In this document: one piece after another, positions 16,083 to 25,718 of the stretch | Position numbering within the stretch: position 1 is the stretch's first letter | Layout: every line of letters begins with the position of its first letter | NCBI GenBank assembly: GCA_003249015.1 | Contig: QBLS01000023.1 | Span: forward strand, 21,952 to 85,951 | Direction: 5' to 3' | DNA: 64,000 bases | Origin: Pseudanabaena sp. | GTDB taxonomy: Bacteria > Cyanobacteriota > Cyanobacteriia > Pseudanabaenales > Pseudanabaenaceae | Position numbers and translations under genes: made by a program | The notes under the pieces: model-generated | What the model saw: only the letters and a program-made list of their open reading frames with translations | What the model was told of the DNA's origin: nothing | The model's database searches: none

Positions 16083-17723
16083 CTAACGGGTTGTGGCATT
16101 TTCTAGTCCTGTAGCCTTGCCTGCTTTGCGGAGGCGATCGCTTTCTGGCTCCATCCATGAAAATACAAAATGGCTGAGGCATTTAATTTTTGGCTGCTTA
16201 GCAAGTATTGCTTGAGTCTGAATCTCATAGCTGGCGTGACCACCAAAACTCTGTCCCCAAGTACCTGCCAAAATTGGGCAAACTAAAGTCTCTGGGGCTG
16301 ACTGACGCACAACTTCGGCAACTTGATCGGCAACGCATTTACCATCGGCACAAATAGCATAGGTCATCGCATGACGCTCCATGAAGCTAGGGAAACGATC
16401 CCAAGGTTGCATTTTGGGATCGTACTTACCAGCTTCGGCGCGATTTCCTGAAGGGAAAAACACAGTGCCAACGGGAATATTATTTTGCTGAAGCGGCGCA
16501 GTTACCGTATTGACAAAGCTAAGCACACCCTCATAGGCGTGGTTAGTTGCCATATTCCATAACAAGTTTTGAGCGATCGCCAAAGTCTGAGGTAGGTTTT
16601 TGATAGTTGTGGGCTGTACTTGAGCGGCAGTGGTTAATTTCTGCTCAGTTTGGACAATATCGTCGGCGGTAATTTTGCCATTTTGTAGATAAATTTCCAT
16701 TAGCTCCCGTACATTGCGATCGCCAATCCTATTTAAAAGTGCTGCTCTTGATGATTGTCCATAGATCCAAAGTTGCTTGACGTTATCAATCAAGGCTCCT
16801 GTCGGAGTCGTCGGATAGCGCACATAGTCAAAGACAATTCCATCAGGTTGGCGTTTCATGAGTGCTTTGACCAAGTTAGTCAGATCATTTCTGGCGATCG
16901 CACTGTAAGGATCGACAAATAGATGATCCGCTTCGTAAGCATCTTCATAAAAAGCACGACCATTACTAACTTGGGCGCGATCAAAATTAGTCTTGGCAAT
17001 GCTATTTTCGCCATCGCCATTAATTGCCAAAGCCGCTGCCTTGCCCCTGATTTCACTATAGCCATAGCCAAAGTTCATCGTAAAAGCCCAGCCATAGACC
17101 TTAATACCGCGTTCTTTACCCAAGGCGATCGCCTTTTGCAACAGGTCATAATCCGCTGCCACTTCCCCTTTTTTGACAGCCTCTTCCATTACCGATCGCC
17201 AAGGTGTGGGGTTGTCTGCCACAGGCAGCAAAACCCGACCATCATAAAAAGCTTCAATAAAAACTTGGTTGTAACCACGATTGGCAACTTTATCAAAAAC
17301 ATCCTCTAGCATTCCCGCTTTAGCATCGTTAGGATAAAGCCTGACCCAAGTTGCTTGAGTCTGCGGAAAGCTGCGATCGCGACAAGCTTGTAACTCTGAT
17401 TTATGTTTTTGAAGGATGGCTTGATATTGCGATCGCGCCGATGCATTGTTAGGCTCCTTGATCAGCGCTAATTTTCGCAGCTCATGTTTACGCAAAATCT
17501 CTTCATTTTTACTGACATCACAAGTCGGCTTCCCCCATAAGCTATTGTTTGGCAAATCACCTGCCATTGCTTTCAGGGCAATCATCGGACTTAAAAAACA
17601 AAGACAGGCGATCGGCAGGGCTACGCCGTAAAATAAAGAACCAATTTTTGGTGGCGCAGCTTTGCCGCACCACCAAAAATTGGTTCCTTTATTAAGTTGG
17701 TTCGAGTATTTTGGGTGCTTCAT
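16083..17723 (-). CDS. secreted GH10-like glycoside hydrolase family protein
   Basis: About 546 residues resembling the bacterial GHL10/YngK-type group with a TIM-barrel fold. Recognisable parts are WVRLYPNDAKAGMLEDVFDKVANRGYN in pieces, GIKVYGWAFTMNFGYG and GIVFDYVRYP. The catalytic residues and glycan substrate are not assignable. The N-terminus has a hydrophobic segment (LPIACLCFLSPMIAL) ending near AMAGD, suggesting export. An ATG at 17723 is the best start; a TTG at 17732 is possible. Residues about 14-30 are encoded by an intact palindrome (17638-17686), and no ATG, GTG or TTG lies between it and the hydrophobic segment. The palindrome therefore appears to be translated. Confidence 0.75.
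   Translation of the reverse strand: MKHPKYSNQLNKGTNFWWCGKAAPPKIGSLFYGVALPIACLCFLSPMIALKAMAGDLPNNSLWGKPTCDVSKNEEILRKHELRKLALIKEPNNASARSQYQAILQKHKSELQACRDRSFPQTQATWVRLYPNDAKAGMLEDVFDKVANRGYNQVFIEAFYDGRVLLPVADNPTPWRSVMEEAVKKGEVAADYDLLQKAIALGKERGIKVYGWAFTMNFGYGYSEIRGKAAALAINGDGENSIAKTNFDRAQVSNGRAFYEDAYEADHLFVDPYSAIARNDLTNLVKALMKRQPDGIVFDYVRYPTTPTGALIDNVKQLWIYGQSSRAALLNRIGDRNVRELMEIYLQNGKITADDIVQTEQKLTTAAQVQPTTIKNLPQTLAIAQNLLWNMATNHAYEGVLSFVNTVTAPLQQNNIPVGTVFFPSGNRAEAGKYDPKMQPWDRFPSFMERHAMTYAICADGKCVADQVAEVVRQSAPETLVCPILAGTWGQSFGGHASYEIQTQAILAKQPKIKCLSHFVFSWMEPESDRLRKAGKATGLENATTR
17638..17686. repeat. palindrome inside a coding region
   Basis: 17-bp exact arms (17638-17654, 17670-17686) containing CCAATTTTTGGTGG, with a GCAGCTTTGC centre. 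It sits in frame near the 5' end of the GH10-like gene and encodes part of its predicted N-terminal region. Confidence 0.85.
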
Positions 17724-17750
17724 ATAATCCAATTTCTTCCCGCTAATAAT

Positions 17751-17886
17751 TTTGATGGCGTAGCTGCACCATCAAAAATCAGTTCCTTATTCTACAGCCC
17801 GTTAAAACCCAGAGAAATTTTTAAAGTGGCGCTTCATGCCACTTTAAAAATTTCTCTGGGTTTCAAGTCAGCGCAAGGCGCTGTAA
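17751..17886. repeat. two palindromes and flanking module upstream of corA
   Basis: A small hairpin (TTTTGATGG/CCATCAAAA, about 17750-17777) is followed by a palindrome with 26-bp exact arms (17805-17830, 17838-17863) whose tips read AAACCCAGAG. After it, AGTCAGCGCAAGGCGCTGTA matches a module also seen near 40652 and 33453. Confidence 0.85.
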
Positions 17887-17914
17887 TAATGTGGCACACT
17901 GACAACTGTATTTC

Positions 17915-19081
17915 ATGACGCTCTTCACCATGCTTCACAACCCCACCCGATTTAAGCCTAGCCCAATCGAAGACGACTCTGAAGAAAATGAAGAGGAGTT
18001 GGAATTTTATGATTTTAATGAGCCAGAGCCTGGTAGCCCTCCTGGAACATTGATCATTGATGAAGATGCCAGTATTCCCAATATTTTCTTGATTGACTAC
18101 AATGCCGAAGAGGCTTTGGGGATTCAGCTTGCTACCCCCGAAGAATGTTTTCCCTATCTTGATAGTCATTCCGTCTCGTGGGTTGATGTGCAGGGTCTAG
18201 GCTCTGAAGATGTCCTCAAGCGCTTGGGAAATGTGTTTGGTTTGCATGAGTTGGTACTTGAGGATATCGTGAATATCCCTCAGCGCCCCAAGGTAGAGAG
18301 TTTTGAAGATCAAGAGCTAATTATTTTACACATGGTAACTAGCCGTGACGATGGGATTGGGTTTTATGACGAGCAGGTAAGTTTAATTTTGGGGAAAAAT
18401 TATATTCTGACCGTCCAAGAAGAACCTGAAAATGATGTATTCGAGCCAGTTCGGCAACGGATTCATCGTAATCGTGGTGTAATCCGATCGCAAAAGTCTG
18501 ACTACCTTGCCTATGCCCTCATCGATGCGATCGTGGATGGATTTTTCCCAGTCCTTGAAGACTACGGCGAGCGCCTTGAAGATCTTCAAGATGAGGTGGT
18601 GGATAAGCCCACAAGACAAACTTTAGACAAAATTCATAAAATTAAGCGAGAACTTTTGCTACTGCGGCGAGCCATTTGGCCGCAAAGGGACGCAATTAAT
18701 AGCTTGATTCGCGAAGAAAGTCCCTTAATCAGTAAGGAAGTACAGGTCTTTTTAAGAGACTGCTACGACCATACGGTGCAGGTCATGGATATGGTCGAAA
18801 CTTATCGGGAACTGGCGGCTAACTTGATGGACATTTATCTATCATCGCTGAGCAACAGCACCAACGAGATCATGCGTTTTTTGACCGTGATTTCCACTAT
18901 ATTCATCCCCCTTACTTTTGTGGCAGGGGTATATGGCATGAATTTTGATACTGATATAGGAAATATGCCTGAGTTGAAATGGTCTTTTGGATATGCTCTT
19001 TGTTGGCTATTAATGCTAGGAATTGCGGGCGGCTTAATGGGCTTCTTTTGGAAAAAAGGATGGCTATTTAGCCCCAAATAA
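17915..19081 (+). CDS. corA: CorA-type magnesium/cobalt channel
   Basis: A 388-residue CorA-family Mg2+ channel of the inner membrane. The long acidic cytoplasmic N-terminal domain starts with an Asp/Glu-rich stretch (about 14-40). Helices with ERLEDLQDEV and KIKRELLLLRRAIWPQRD precede two C-terminal membrane helices. The selectivity motif GMN is present in VAGVYGMNF at the end of the first helix. The C-terminus has the usual basic tail (FWKKGWL). ATG 17915 is used; a second ATG 15 bases on is possible. It stands as a single transcription unit between palindromes. Confidence 0.93.
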   Translation: MTLFTMLHNPTRFKPSPIEDDSEENEEELEFYDFNEPEPGSPPGTLIIDEDASIPNIFLIDYNAEEALGIQLATPEECFPYLDSHSVSWVDVQGLGSEDVLKRLGNVFGLHELVLEDIVNIPQRPKVESFEDQELIILHMVTSRDDGIGFYDEQVSLILGKNYILTVQEEPENDVFEPVRQRIHRNRGVIRSQKSDYLAYALIDAIVDGFFPVLEDYGERLEDLQDEVVDKPTRQTLDKIHKIKRELLLLRRAIWPQRDAINSLIREESPLISKEVQVFLRDCYDHTVQVMDMVETYRELAANLMDIYLSSLSNSTNEIMRFLTVISTIFIPLTFVAGVYGMNFDTDIGNMPELKWSFGYALCWLLMLGIAGGLMGFFWKKGWLFSPK

Positions 19082-19087
19082 TTAGTC

Positions 19088-19131
19088 CAGAAGCTAAGTG
19101 GCGGTGCTTTGCACCGTCACTTACTTCTGGG
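19088..19131. repeat. imperfect palindrome after corA
   Basis: CCAGAAG...CTTCTGG tips and an AAGTGGCGGTGC/GCACCGTCACTT inner stem around TTT. It has one bulge and one G-T pair, so it looks like a slightly decayed member of the locus-specific palindromes. Confidence 0.8.
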
Positions 19132-19168
19132 TTAGACCAAATGTATTGATCACAGAATGTAATTCACT

Positions 19169-19978
19169 ATGCTACTTCCTCAAACTAAAGGACGCAGACT
19201 GCAAAGAGTGACCTTAAAAGCTGATCAAGTAGAGATGGCTTTACAGGTAGATCAAGCGATCGCCCTCCTTCCAGAGCAGAGCCATTATCTATGCAATGTC
19301 CTGCGACTAGAAACAGGGTCAGAGTTTATTGCCCTTGATCGGCGCGGTGGATGGTGGCTAGCCCAATTAGTCGATCATGGGTTAGCCGCCAAAATTATCG
19401 GCAAATTAGAAAATAATTCTGAATTACTCGCTCCCGTTACTCTTGGCATCGCCATGCCTAAGGGTAATCACCTTGAGGATGTAATTCGGCAAACTACAGA
19501 GCTAGGTGTAAAGCAGATTATGCCTTTGTCTAGCGATCGCACCGTTATCAAAGCTGGTCAAGAAGTCGGCAACCAAAAACGCGATCGCTGGCAACGCATT
19601 GCCGAAGAAGCCGCCGAATTATCGATGAGAACTCATATTCCCGAAGTGCATCCTCCCCAAACTTTAGAAACTTGGCTCAATGTGGAGAGCGCAGCCAAGC
19701 CCCCTTCCCTTGCTTATATTGCCGTAACCAAGCCTGATGCGCCCCACTTGCTGACTTGCCTTCAAAATACTTATCCGCAGAAATCATCAGAGACACAAAT
19801 CTTAGCCATCGCGATCGCCACTGGTTGTGAAGGCGGTTGGACAGACCGCGAAGAGAAAATGGCGATCGCGGCGGGATTCATTCCTGTGTCTCTAGGCGAT
19901 CGGGTGTTGTCTGCGGTAACAGCGCCAGTGGTAGCATTGTCCATAGTAGGCGCTTTCCTAGATACTCTTGAGCAATGA
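19169..19978 (+). CDS. rsmE: 16S rRNA m3U1498 methyltransferase RsmE
   Basis: SPOUT-class methyltransferase that methylates N3 of U1498 in 16S rRNA. The 269-residue protein has a PUA-like N-terminal domain (HYLCNVLRLETGSEF) and a knotted C-terminal domain with KGNHLEDVIRQTTELGV, ATGCEGGWTDREE and LGDRVLSAVTA. These are the cyanobacterial versions of the GPEGG and LGxRILRxETA motifs. The stop overlaps the yjbQ start by four bases (ATGA), so the two are coupled. Confidence 0.93.
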   Translation: MLLPQTKGRRLQRVTLKADQVEMALQVDQAIALLPEQSHYLCNVLRLETGSEFIALDRRGGWWLAQLVDHGLAAKIIGKLENNSELLAPVTLGIAMPKGNHLEDVIRQTTELGVKQIMPLSSDRTVIKAGQEVGNQKRDRWQRIAEEAAELSMRTHIPEVHPPQTLETWLNVESAAKPPSLAYIAVTKPDAPHLLTCLQNTYPQKSSETQILAIAIATGCEGGWTDREEKMAIAAGFIPVSLGDRVLSAVTAPVVALSIVGAFLDTLEQ

Positions 19979-20430
19979 ATACGAAACAAACACACATTCA
20001 AGGGCAAGTTTCCCTTATGTTGCAGCAGACTATTGCCATAAAAACTAGTGGTAAAAAACTGCACAATATTACCAGTCAAGTGGCAGCAGTGATGGCGCAG
20101 TCTGGCATAACCACAGGGCTATGTAATGTATTTTTGCGCCATACATCAGCAAGTCTGATCATTCAAGAAAATGCTGATCCTGATGTGTTAGCTGATCTGG
20201 AGACTTTCTTTTCAAAGCTGATCCCCGAAGATGCTAGTAAATATCGTCACATTTCTGAAGGTGCCGATGATATGCCTTCTCACATCCGTAGCGCTCTGAC
20301 TAAAACCTCAGAAACCATTCCGATCGCCAATGGTAAACTTGCCCTCGGCACTTGGCAAGGAATATTTGTCTGGGAGCACCGCAACCTTGGACATACTCGT
20401 GAAGTCTTGGTTCACATTACAGGATGCTAG
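19975..20430 (+). CDS. YjbQ/UPF0047 family protein
   Basis: A 151-residue single-domain protein. Family signatures are present: FLRHTSASLIIQENADPDV, HISEGADDMPSHI and ALGTWQGIFVWEHR. YjbQ proteins form trimers. Some show weak thiamine-phosphate synthase activity, but their physiological role is unclear. The start overlaps the rsmE stop by four bases, indicating an operon. Confidence 0.9.
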   Translation: MNTKQTHIQGQVSLMLQQTIAIKTSGKKLHNITSQVAAVMAQSGITTGLCNVFLRHTSASLIIQENADPDVLADLETFFSKLIPEDASKYRHISEGADDMPSHIRSALTKTSETIPIANGKLALGTWQGIFVWEHRNLGHTREVLVHITGC

Positions 20431-20469
20431 TTTGCAGACGCAGAGCGAAGTGCTGCATTAACTCAAATC

Positions 20470-20566
20470 ATTGTGCGTGGTAATACCAATTCACAAAAGT
20501 GTAGTCACATTTTTGTGAATTAAAAACTAAACCCAGTAACGGTTTTTATAAAACCATGACGCACAA
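20470..20566. repeat. composite repeat, first hairpin plus linker
   Basis: AATTCACAAAAGTG (20489-20502) pairs imperfectly with CACATTTTTGTGAATT, followed by the linker CCCAGTAACGGTTTTT. The second hairpin (AAGAAATGGC) of the full composite is missing. GTGCGT/ACGCAC sequences flank it. Confidence 0.75.
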
Positions 20567-20601
20567 AAGTTTCTCCGTATTACTTAACGGGCTGTATTTT
20601 A

Positions 20602-21945
20602 ATGAAGCCATTGAAAAAAACACTACCCAATCGATCGCATACAGCTCTTAAGCGTAAAAAATGGCTGAGGGGTTTTCAGTGGTTTTTACCTGGATTATTT
20701 GTCAAGCGTTGGCTATTTGTCAGCACGATCGGGATTGTGCTGATCGTGTTGGGCATTGCCATCTCTGCAAGACTTACCCCAGTTTTATTTATTTCTCGTC
20801 TAATTAGTACCGCGATCGATACCCTAGTTGCCATCATGCCTCGCAATATGAGTGGTCCGATCGCCCTCCTTTTGGGGATTGGGCTATTGTGGCTCGGACA
20901 GAAACGCGCCCTCGGCTCGATTACTCAAGTCTTAATGCCCGACCAAGACAAAGAACTACTTGATCTACTAGTTTCTCACCGCAAGCTCAATCGTGGACCT
21001 CGCATCGTTACCGTCGGCGGTGGCACAGGCTTGTCGAACCTACTGCGAGGACTAAAAAAATACAGCGCCAATATTACCGCGATCGTGACTGTGGCTGATG
21101 ATGGCGGATCGTCTGGTCGCCTACGTCGTGAGTACGGGGTGCTGCCTCCAGGAGATATTCGCAACTGTCTAGCGGCTCTTGCCGATGAAGAAAAACTAGT
21201 AACTGAGTTGTTTCAATATCGTTTTAAAACAGGAGAGGGACTGACTGGGCATAGCTTCGGCAATTTATTTCTCACAGCGATGAGTGAGGTGACAGGGGAT
21301 CTGGAAAAGGCGATCGCCGCTAGCTCTCAAGTTTTGGCAGTGCGTGGACGAGTGTTACCCGCCACCCTAGAACATATGGTGCTATGGGCAGAATTTGAGG
21401 ATGGACGCTATGTGGAAGGTGAGTCGAATATTCCTGAAGCGAGGGGCAAGATTAAATATTTTGGCTCTAAGCCCGCGAATCCTAAAGGGTTGCCGCAAGC
21501 CGTAGAAGATATTAGGGAGGCAGATCTAATTGTGATTGGTCCTGGAAGCCTCTACACCAGCATTATCCCCAACTTGTTAGTACCAGAAATTCTTCAAGCA
21601 CTAGCCGATCGCACTGTGCCATCAATCTATCTTTGTAATATCATGAGTCAAGTGGGAGAGACTGATGGCTACACAGTATCCGATTATGTAAAAGTTCTAG
21701 ATGACCTAGCGGGAATTCGATTGTTTGATGTGGTCTTAGTCCAACGAGATCAACCTTCTGAGCGATCGCTTAAGCACTACGCGTCTTTTGGATCTCATTT
21801 TACAGAGCTAGATCGACATAATTTGGCAACTATGGGCTGTCCAATTTTGACCGCGAATGTAATGCTAGAAAAAAGTAATGGTACTGTCTGCCATGACTCA
21901 GAAAAACTAGCAGGTGTGATTATGCGTTGGTATAACCGTCAGTAG
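20602..21945 (+). CDS. YvcK/CofD-like gluconeogenesis factor
   Basis: A 447-residue protein of the YvcK group, which binds UDP-GlcNAc-type ligands and supports cell-wall precursor supply and growth on gluconeogenic substrates in Bacillus and actinobacteria. The CofD-like fold is marked by [18 protein letters not shown] (about 133-150), [38 protein letters not shown] and [20 protein letters not shown]. Two hydrophobic helices at the N-terminus (about 33-60 and 77-100) are an addition common in cyanobacterial members and should anchor it to the membrane. No clear Shine-Dalgarno precedes the ATG. Confidence 0.9.
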   Translation: MKPLKKTLPNRSHTALKRKKWLRGFQWFLPGLFVKRWLFVSTIGIVLIVLGIAISARLTPVLFISRLISTAIDTLVAIMPRNMSGPIALLLGIGLLWLGQKRALGSITQVLMPDQDKELLDLLVSHRKLNRGPRIVTVGGGTGLSNLLRGLKKYSANITAIVTVADDGGSSGRLRREYGVLPPGDIRNCLAALADEEKLVTELFQYRFKTGEGLTGHSFGNLFLTAMSEVTGDLEKAIAASSQVLAVRGRVLPATLEHMVLWAEFEDGRYVEGESNIPEARGKIKYFGSKPANPKGLPQAVEDIREADLIVIGPGSLYTSIIPNLLVPEILQALADRTVPSIYLCNIMSQVGETDGYTVSDYVKVLDDLAGIRLFDVVLVQRDQPSERSLKHYASFGSHFTELDRHNLATMGCPILTANVMLEKSNGTVCHDSEKLAGVIMRWYNRQ

Positions 21946-22019
21946 CCTGCCGAAATTTAGAACTACAGATTTGACATGGCTCAGCGGAGCTGTAACATCC
22001 CAAAGTAAGTTCTTCACCC

Positions 22020-22508
22020 TTGGCTCAGTTTTTAAAACTTCAGATAGATTCGTCAGTGATCCAGAAATATCATATACAGCTCAATAGCGATATTTATGCC
22101 CTTTCTAAGTTGCAAGGGTGGTTTCAGCAATTTCAAAAATTATTACCAAAACAAGCTTGGATGCAGTGCAACCTAGTCCTTGTAGAGGTTTTTACAAATG
22201 TTGTGTCCTATGCCCATGAAAAACTACCTGAAGAAACACCTATCGATATCGAACTTGATATATTTGCCAACGAAAGGTGTCTCCAGTTAAAAATTTGGGA
22301 TTATGGTCAACCATTTGATCTAGAAACAGAAATTGAACGCGCTTCGCTAGAAGCTGAAAAAAATAAAGAATTTAACAACAGCCATAACAGCATTGATGAT
22401 CTTCCCACGGGAGGTCGAGGACTATATATTGCCAAGACCGTTGCTGATGAAATTAGTTATAAGCGAATTGAGGAGCGCAATTGCTTTGTCATGACCAAAA
22501 AATTTTAG
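22020..22508 (+). CDS. anti-sigma regulatory factor-like ATPase
   Basis: A 162-residue GHKL ATPase of the RsbW/SpoIIAB kind. The N-box is visible as NLVLVEVFTNVVSYAHEK, the G1 box as LKIWDYGQPFD, and the G2 box as LPTGGRGLYIAKTVADEI. Such proteins are serine kinases of anti-anti-sigma factors or act in partner-switching signalling. No STAS-domain partner or PP2C phosphatase is next to it. It starts with TTG at 22020. A strong palindrome follows the stop. Confidence 0.85.
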   Translation: MAQFLKLQIDSSVIQKYHIQLNSDIYALSKLQGWFQQFQKLLPKQAWMQCNLVLVEVFTNVVSYAHEKLPEETPIDIELDIFANERCLQLKIWDYGQPFDLETEIERASLEAEKNKEFNNSHNSIDDLPTGGRGLYIAKTVADEISYKRIEERNCFVMTKKF

Positions 22509-22513
22509 CCAAC

Positions 22514-22574
22514 TATAAGCTCCAAAAGATTAACGGCGACGCAAAGCGTCGCCGTTAATCTTTTGGAGCTTATA
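22514..22574. repeat. 29-bp palindrome, GCGACGC-AAA-GCGTCGC centre
   Basis: Exact 29-bp arms (22514-22542, 22546-22574). It separates the plus-strand ATPase gene from the convergent small membrane-protein gene. It probably acts as a bidirectional transcript-end structure, although no long T-run follows. Confidence 0.93.
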
Positions 22575-22590
22575 ACTAATTGATTTGGCA

Positions 22591-22797
22591 TTATCTTTTT
22601 AGCCACAACACAAAAGCGAAAAATCCTACGGGTAGAGTAATTAACGATATGGAAATCATATTCATTGCTTCTTCTGTTAAACCCCTAGCCAATAAATTCC
22701 AATTAGGTAAAACATACTTAATTACTGCCGAAGCGATCGCTGAATAAAGTAGTAATCGAACTACAAATACAAGGTTAGAAAAAATCTGAGATGACAT
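22591..22797 (-). CDS. small two-helix membrane protein
   Basis: A 68-residue protein with two hydrophobic helices (about 9-28 and 44-65) joined by a short polar loop (LTEEAMN). Not recognised as a named family, but the pattern and position before a penicillin-binding protein gene look like a genuine small membrane protein. AAAAGA precedes the ATG at short distance. Function unknown. Confidence 0.6.
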   Translation of the reverse strand: MSSQIFSNLVFVVRLLLYSAIASAVIKYVLPNWNLLARGLTEEAMNMISISLITLPVGFFAFVLWLKR

Positions 22798-22874
22798 TCT
22801 TTTATTTTTAAGGGCTGCGCCGTTGACTAGAAATCCAATTTTTGATAGCCCAGCGAAGATGGGCTATTAAAAAT

Positions 22875-24806
22875 TTAGTTTTTCTTTTTGTTATCTTCCT
22901 TTTCTTGAATTTCGCTAGGTACAGGAAACTGCTCGATCGCCTGACCTGCCATCGCTCTTTCCATAAACTTTCGCCAAATTGGAGCAACGAATACACCACC
23001 CGTAACTCCATTAGCCATCGGTGAGTAGTCATCATTGCCAATCCAGATTGCTACCGATAGCTGCGGTACATAGCCCACAAACCAAGCATCACGAAAATCA
23101 GAAGTAGTTCCCGTCTTTCCAGCAACGGGTCTTCCATCACTGAGTTGCGCCTCTGTCGCTGTACCATTGGTGACGACACCCCGTAAGGCATCGGTTAAAT
23201 AGGAAACCGCGATCGGATCAAGAATCAGTTCTGGTTTAGGGGTATTGTCAAGGATTAAATTGCCATTGCGATCGGTAACACGGGCTATCAATGTTGTCTT
23301 AGATTTGTAGCCACCACTGGCGAACACAGCATAGGCTCCCGCCACCTCCATCGGTGTCACATCAGCCGCACCAAGAGGCAAAGAAACCACAGGTAAAATT
23401 GGGCTGTTGATACCTAGCTTGCGGCAAATAGCCACCACATTTTCATTGCCGACCTCTATACCTAACTTAATAGCAGGGATGTTTCGAGAGACAGCGATCG
23501 CCTGACGAATACTAATTGGTCCCGAAAAAGTATTGTCATAATTTCGTGGCATATAAGGTTCGTCCCCATCAGGAATAGTCATCGGACTATCATCAATGGT
23601 GGAGTCGGGGGTATAGTTGCCTGTCGCGAAAGCCGCATAGTAAACAAAAGGCTTAAACGAAGAACCTAATTGTCGCCTTGCTAAAACTGCACGGTTAAAT
23701 TGATTTTTGTCAAAGTCGCCCACACCACCCACTAGTGCTTTTACAAAGCCAGTGCGGGGATCAACTGCAACTAAAGAGAGTTGATCGGCATAAGCGCCGC
23801 GATCAACGAGTTCCTTATGCCCCTCTGCTGCAGTTTCTTCAGCAATACGCTGCAATTTAATATCAATGGTTGTCTGCACTCGCAGGCCACCTTGTAAAAC
23901 TACATCGCGCCCAAACTTTTCTTCTAACTCAGCAGTTACCGCCTGAGACACATAGGGAACACGGCTAGCTTCGTAGGAAATACCTTGCTTTTTAATGGTA
24001 ATTTTTTGTGCTTTTGCTGCCTTTACCTCGGCGGCTGTAGCCCATCCTAGTTCCAGCAATCGATCTAGTACTAGCCCCTGCCTTACTTTGGCTTCACTGT
24101 AGTTATCGACTGGGTTAAACACTGATGGCGCTTGAATTGTTCCTGCTAATATGGCTGCCTCACCGAGAGTCAGATCCGCCGCAGATTTACCAAAGTAATT
24201 CTGGGATGCTGTTTCCGCACCATTGGTGTTTTTACCCCAGAAGACTTGATTAAGATACATCTCAAGGATTTGTTCCTTGGTAAAAACTTGCTCAACACGC
24301 ATCGCTAAAACAGCTTCTGCAACTTTGCGATTGAGGCTGCGTTCATTCGATAAAAATAAGTTTTTGACTAACTGCTGCGTTAGGGTCGAACCACCTTCGA
24401 CAGTCCCGCCCGCATTAAAGTTAGCTAAAATTGCTCTGCCAATACCACTGGGATCAATGCCCTTGTGAGTATAAAAATAAGCGTCCTCCATCGCCAGAAC
24501 CGATCGCTTTAGATGGGGAGATATGCGATCAAGGGTGACGACTTCACGGTTGACATCACCATGCAGTCTGGCGATCAGACCGCCATTGATGTCATAGATG
24601 TAAGTTGTTTCAACGGGGACATATCCTTTAAGGACTCGGACATCAGGAAGATCACGAAAACTGATGGCTAATCCGACCAACCCACCAGCTACGGCTGCAC
24701 CGCCAATCATGATTACGCCTAACAATGTACCACCAACAGCTTTGAGAGTACCCCTGAGAATACTTCCTGCAAGCGAACTTGAGCGTTCTACACTATTCGA
24801 TGCCAC
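22875..24806 (-). CDS. class A penicillin-binding protein
   Basis: Bifunctional peptidoglycan synthase of 643 residues with one N-terminal membrane anchor (about 21-50). The GT51 glycosyltransferase domain has MEDAYFYTHKGID with the catalytic Glu and GGSTLTQQLVKNLF. The transpeptidase domain has the active-site SSFK (in LGSSFKPF), SRN as the SxN motif and KTGTT. The domain order and length match PBP1A/PBP1b-like enzymes of cyanobacteria. The short C-terminus is Lys/Glu-rich. It is the downstream neighbour of hisE on the same strand, separated by 105 bp. Confidence 0.93.
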   Translation of the reverse strand: MASNSVERSSSLAGSILRGTLKAVGGTLLGVIMIGGAAVAGGLVGLAISFRDLPDVRVLKGYVPVETTYIYDINGGLIARLHGDVNREVVTLDRISPHLKRSVLAMEDAYFYTHKGIDPSGIGRAILANFNAGGTVEGGSTLTQQLVKNLFLSNERSLNRKVAEAVLAMRVEQVFTKEQILEMYLNQVFWGKNTNGAETASQNYFGKSAADLTLGEAAILAGTIQAPSVFNPVDNYSEAKVRQGLVLDRLLELGWATAAEVKAAKAQKITIKKQGISYEASRVPYVSQAVTAELEEKFGRDVVLQGGLRVQTTIDIKLQRIAEETAAEGHKELVDRGAYADQLSLVAVDPRTGFVKALVGGVGDFDKNQFNRAVLARRQLGSSFKPFVYYAAFATGNYTPDSTIDDSPMTIPDGDEPYMPRNYDNTFSGPISIRQAIAVSRNIPAIKLGIEVGNENVVAICRKLGINSPILPVVSLPLGAADVTPMEVAGAYAVFASGGYKSKTTLIARVTDRNGNLILDNTPKPELILDPIAVSYLTDALRGVVTNGTATEAQLSDGRPVAGKTGTTSDFRDAWFVGYVPQLSVAIWIGNDDYSPMANGVTGGVFVAPIWRKFMERAMAGQAIEQFPVPSEIQEKEDNKKKN

Positions 24807-24911
24807 TGCAATCTACCCTTTGTTCAATTCATAGGTAATCTTACTGCATTAACCAAGTATTGAGTACTAAAAAGTTAAGATTTTGCTTTGCATAACCTTA
24901 ATTTTTGGTGT

Positions 24912-25190
24912 TTAGCGACGTTGCGCCAGCTTGTCATACACCAACTGCAAGTCAACATGGTGGTGCGCGATCGCCACAAGCGTGTGATAAAACAAATCGG
25001 CAACTTCAGAGGCGATCGCATCGGGATCATCGTCTTTACAGGCCATTACTACTTCCGCCGACTCTTCGCCAATCTTTTTTAAAATTTTATTGTCACCACC
25101 CGCAAATAGTTTGCAAGTGTAGGAAGTTTCTTGAGGATTTTCACGGCGATCGACAATTACCGCAAATAGCTCTGATAAAGGATCATTCAT
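24912..25190 (-). CDS. hisE: phosphoribosyl-ATP pyrophosphatase HisE
   Basis: Second step of histidine biosynthesis: hydrolysis of phosphoribosyl-ATP to phosphoribosyl-AMP. The 92-residue all-helical MazG-like domain shows KKIGEESAEVVMACKDDD and SEVADLFYHTLVAI, with conserved acidic metal ligands. Here it is free-standing, not fused to HisI. The ATG at 25190 is preferred over an in-frame TTG at 25211 because it fits the family length. No other his gene is nearby. Confidence 0.92.
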   Translation of the reverse strand: MNDPLSELFAVIVDRRENPQETSYTCKLFAGGDNKILKKIGEESAEVVMACKDDDPDAIASEVADLFYHTLVAIAHHHVDLQLVYDKLAQRR

Positions 25191-25246
25191 ATTTTTCGGG
25201 ATCTTTTTCAAATACAGCTTGATTTATGTTTTTGTTGTTCAATTAA

Positions 25247-25306
25247 GCGCTATAAAAAAATTTGAGCATCGACGCTTCGCGCCGATGCTCAAATTTTTTA
25301 TAGCGC
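25247..25306. repeat. 24-bp palindrome between rplL and hisE
   Basis: Arms 25247-25271 and 25283-25306 match except for one extra A in the A-run. The centre is ACGCTTCGCG. Tips read GCGCTATA. It lies 23 bp past the rplL stop and is a likely terminator of the ribosomal protein operon. Confidence 0.88.
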
Positions 25307-25328
25307 CTACGAGACAGCTAATAAATAG

Positions 25329-25718
25329 TTACTTAATAGTAACCTTACCACCAGCTTCTTCGATTTGCTTCTTAGCAGCTTCAGCATCAGCCTTAGCCAT
25401 ACCTTCCTTGACGGTCTTAGGAGTAGACTCAACCATTTCCTTAGCATCCTTCAAGCCCAAACCAGTGATCTCACGGACAATCTTGAGAACGGCAATCTTC
25501 TTGTCAGCAGGTACTTCGTCAAGTACTAGGTCAAAAGCAGTCTTTTCTTCGACTTCTTCAACAGCAGCAGCACCACCAGGGGCAGCCATCATCATGCCAC
25601 CAACAGGAGCAGCAGCCGATACTCCAAAAGTTTCTTCGATTGCCTTAACCAATTCAGAAGCTTCGAGAAGGGTCAAAGACTTTAGTTCTTCAATGATGCT
25701 ATCGATTTTTGCAGACAT
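25329..25718 (-). CDS. rplL: ribosomal protein bL12 (L7/L12)
   Basis: Stalk protein that recruits translation factors to the ribosome. The 129-residue sequence has an N-terminal dimerisation domain ([25 protein letters not shown]), an Ala/Gly-rich hinge, and the conserved C-terminal domain with [30 protein letters not shown] lies upstream of the ATG. It follows rplJ in the standard order with a 124-bp gap. Confidence 0.98.
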   Translation of the reverse strand: MSAKIDSIIEELKSLTLLEASELVKAIEETFGVSAAAPVGGMMMAAPGGAAAVEEVEEKTAFDLVLDEVPADKKIAVLKIVREITGLGLKDAKEMVESTPKTVKEGMAKADAEAAKKQIEEAGGKVTIK

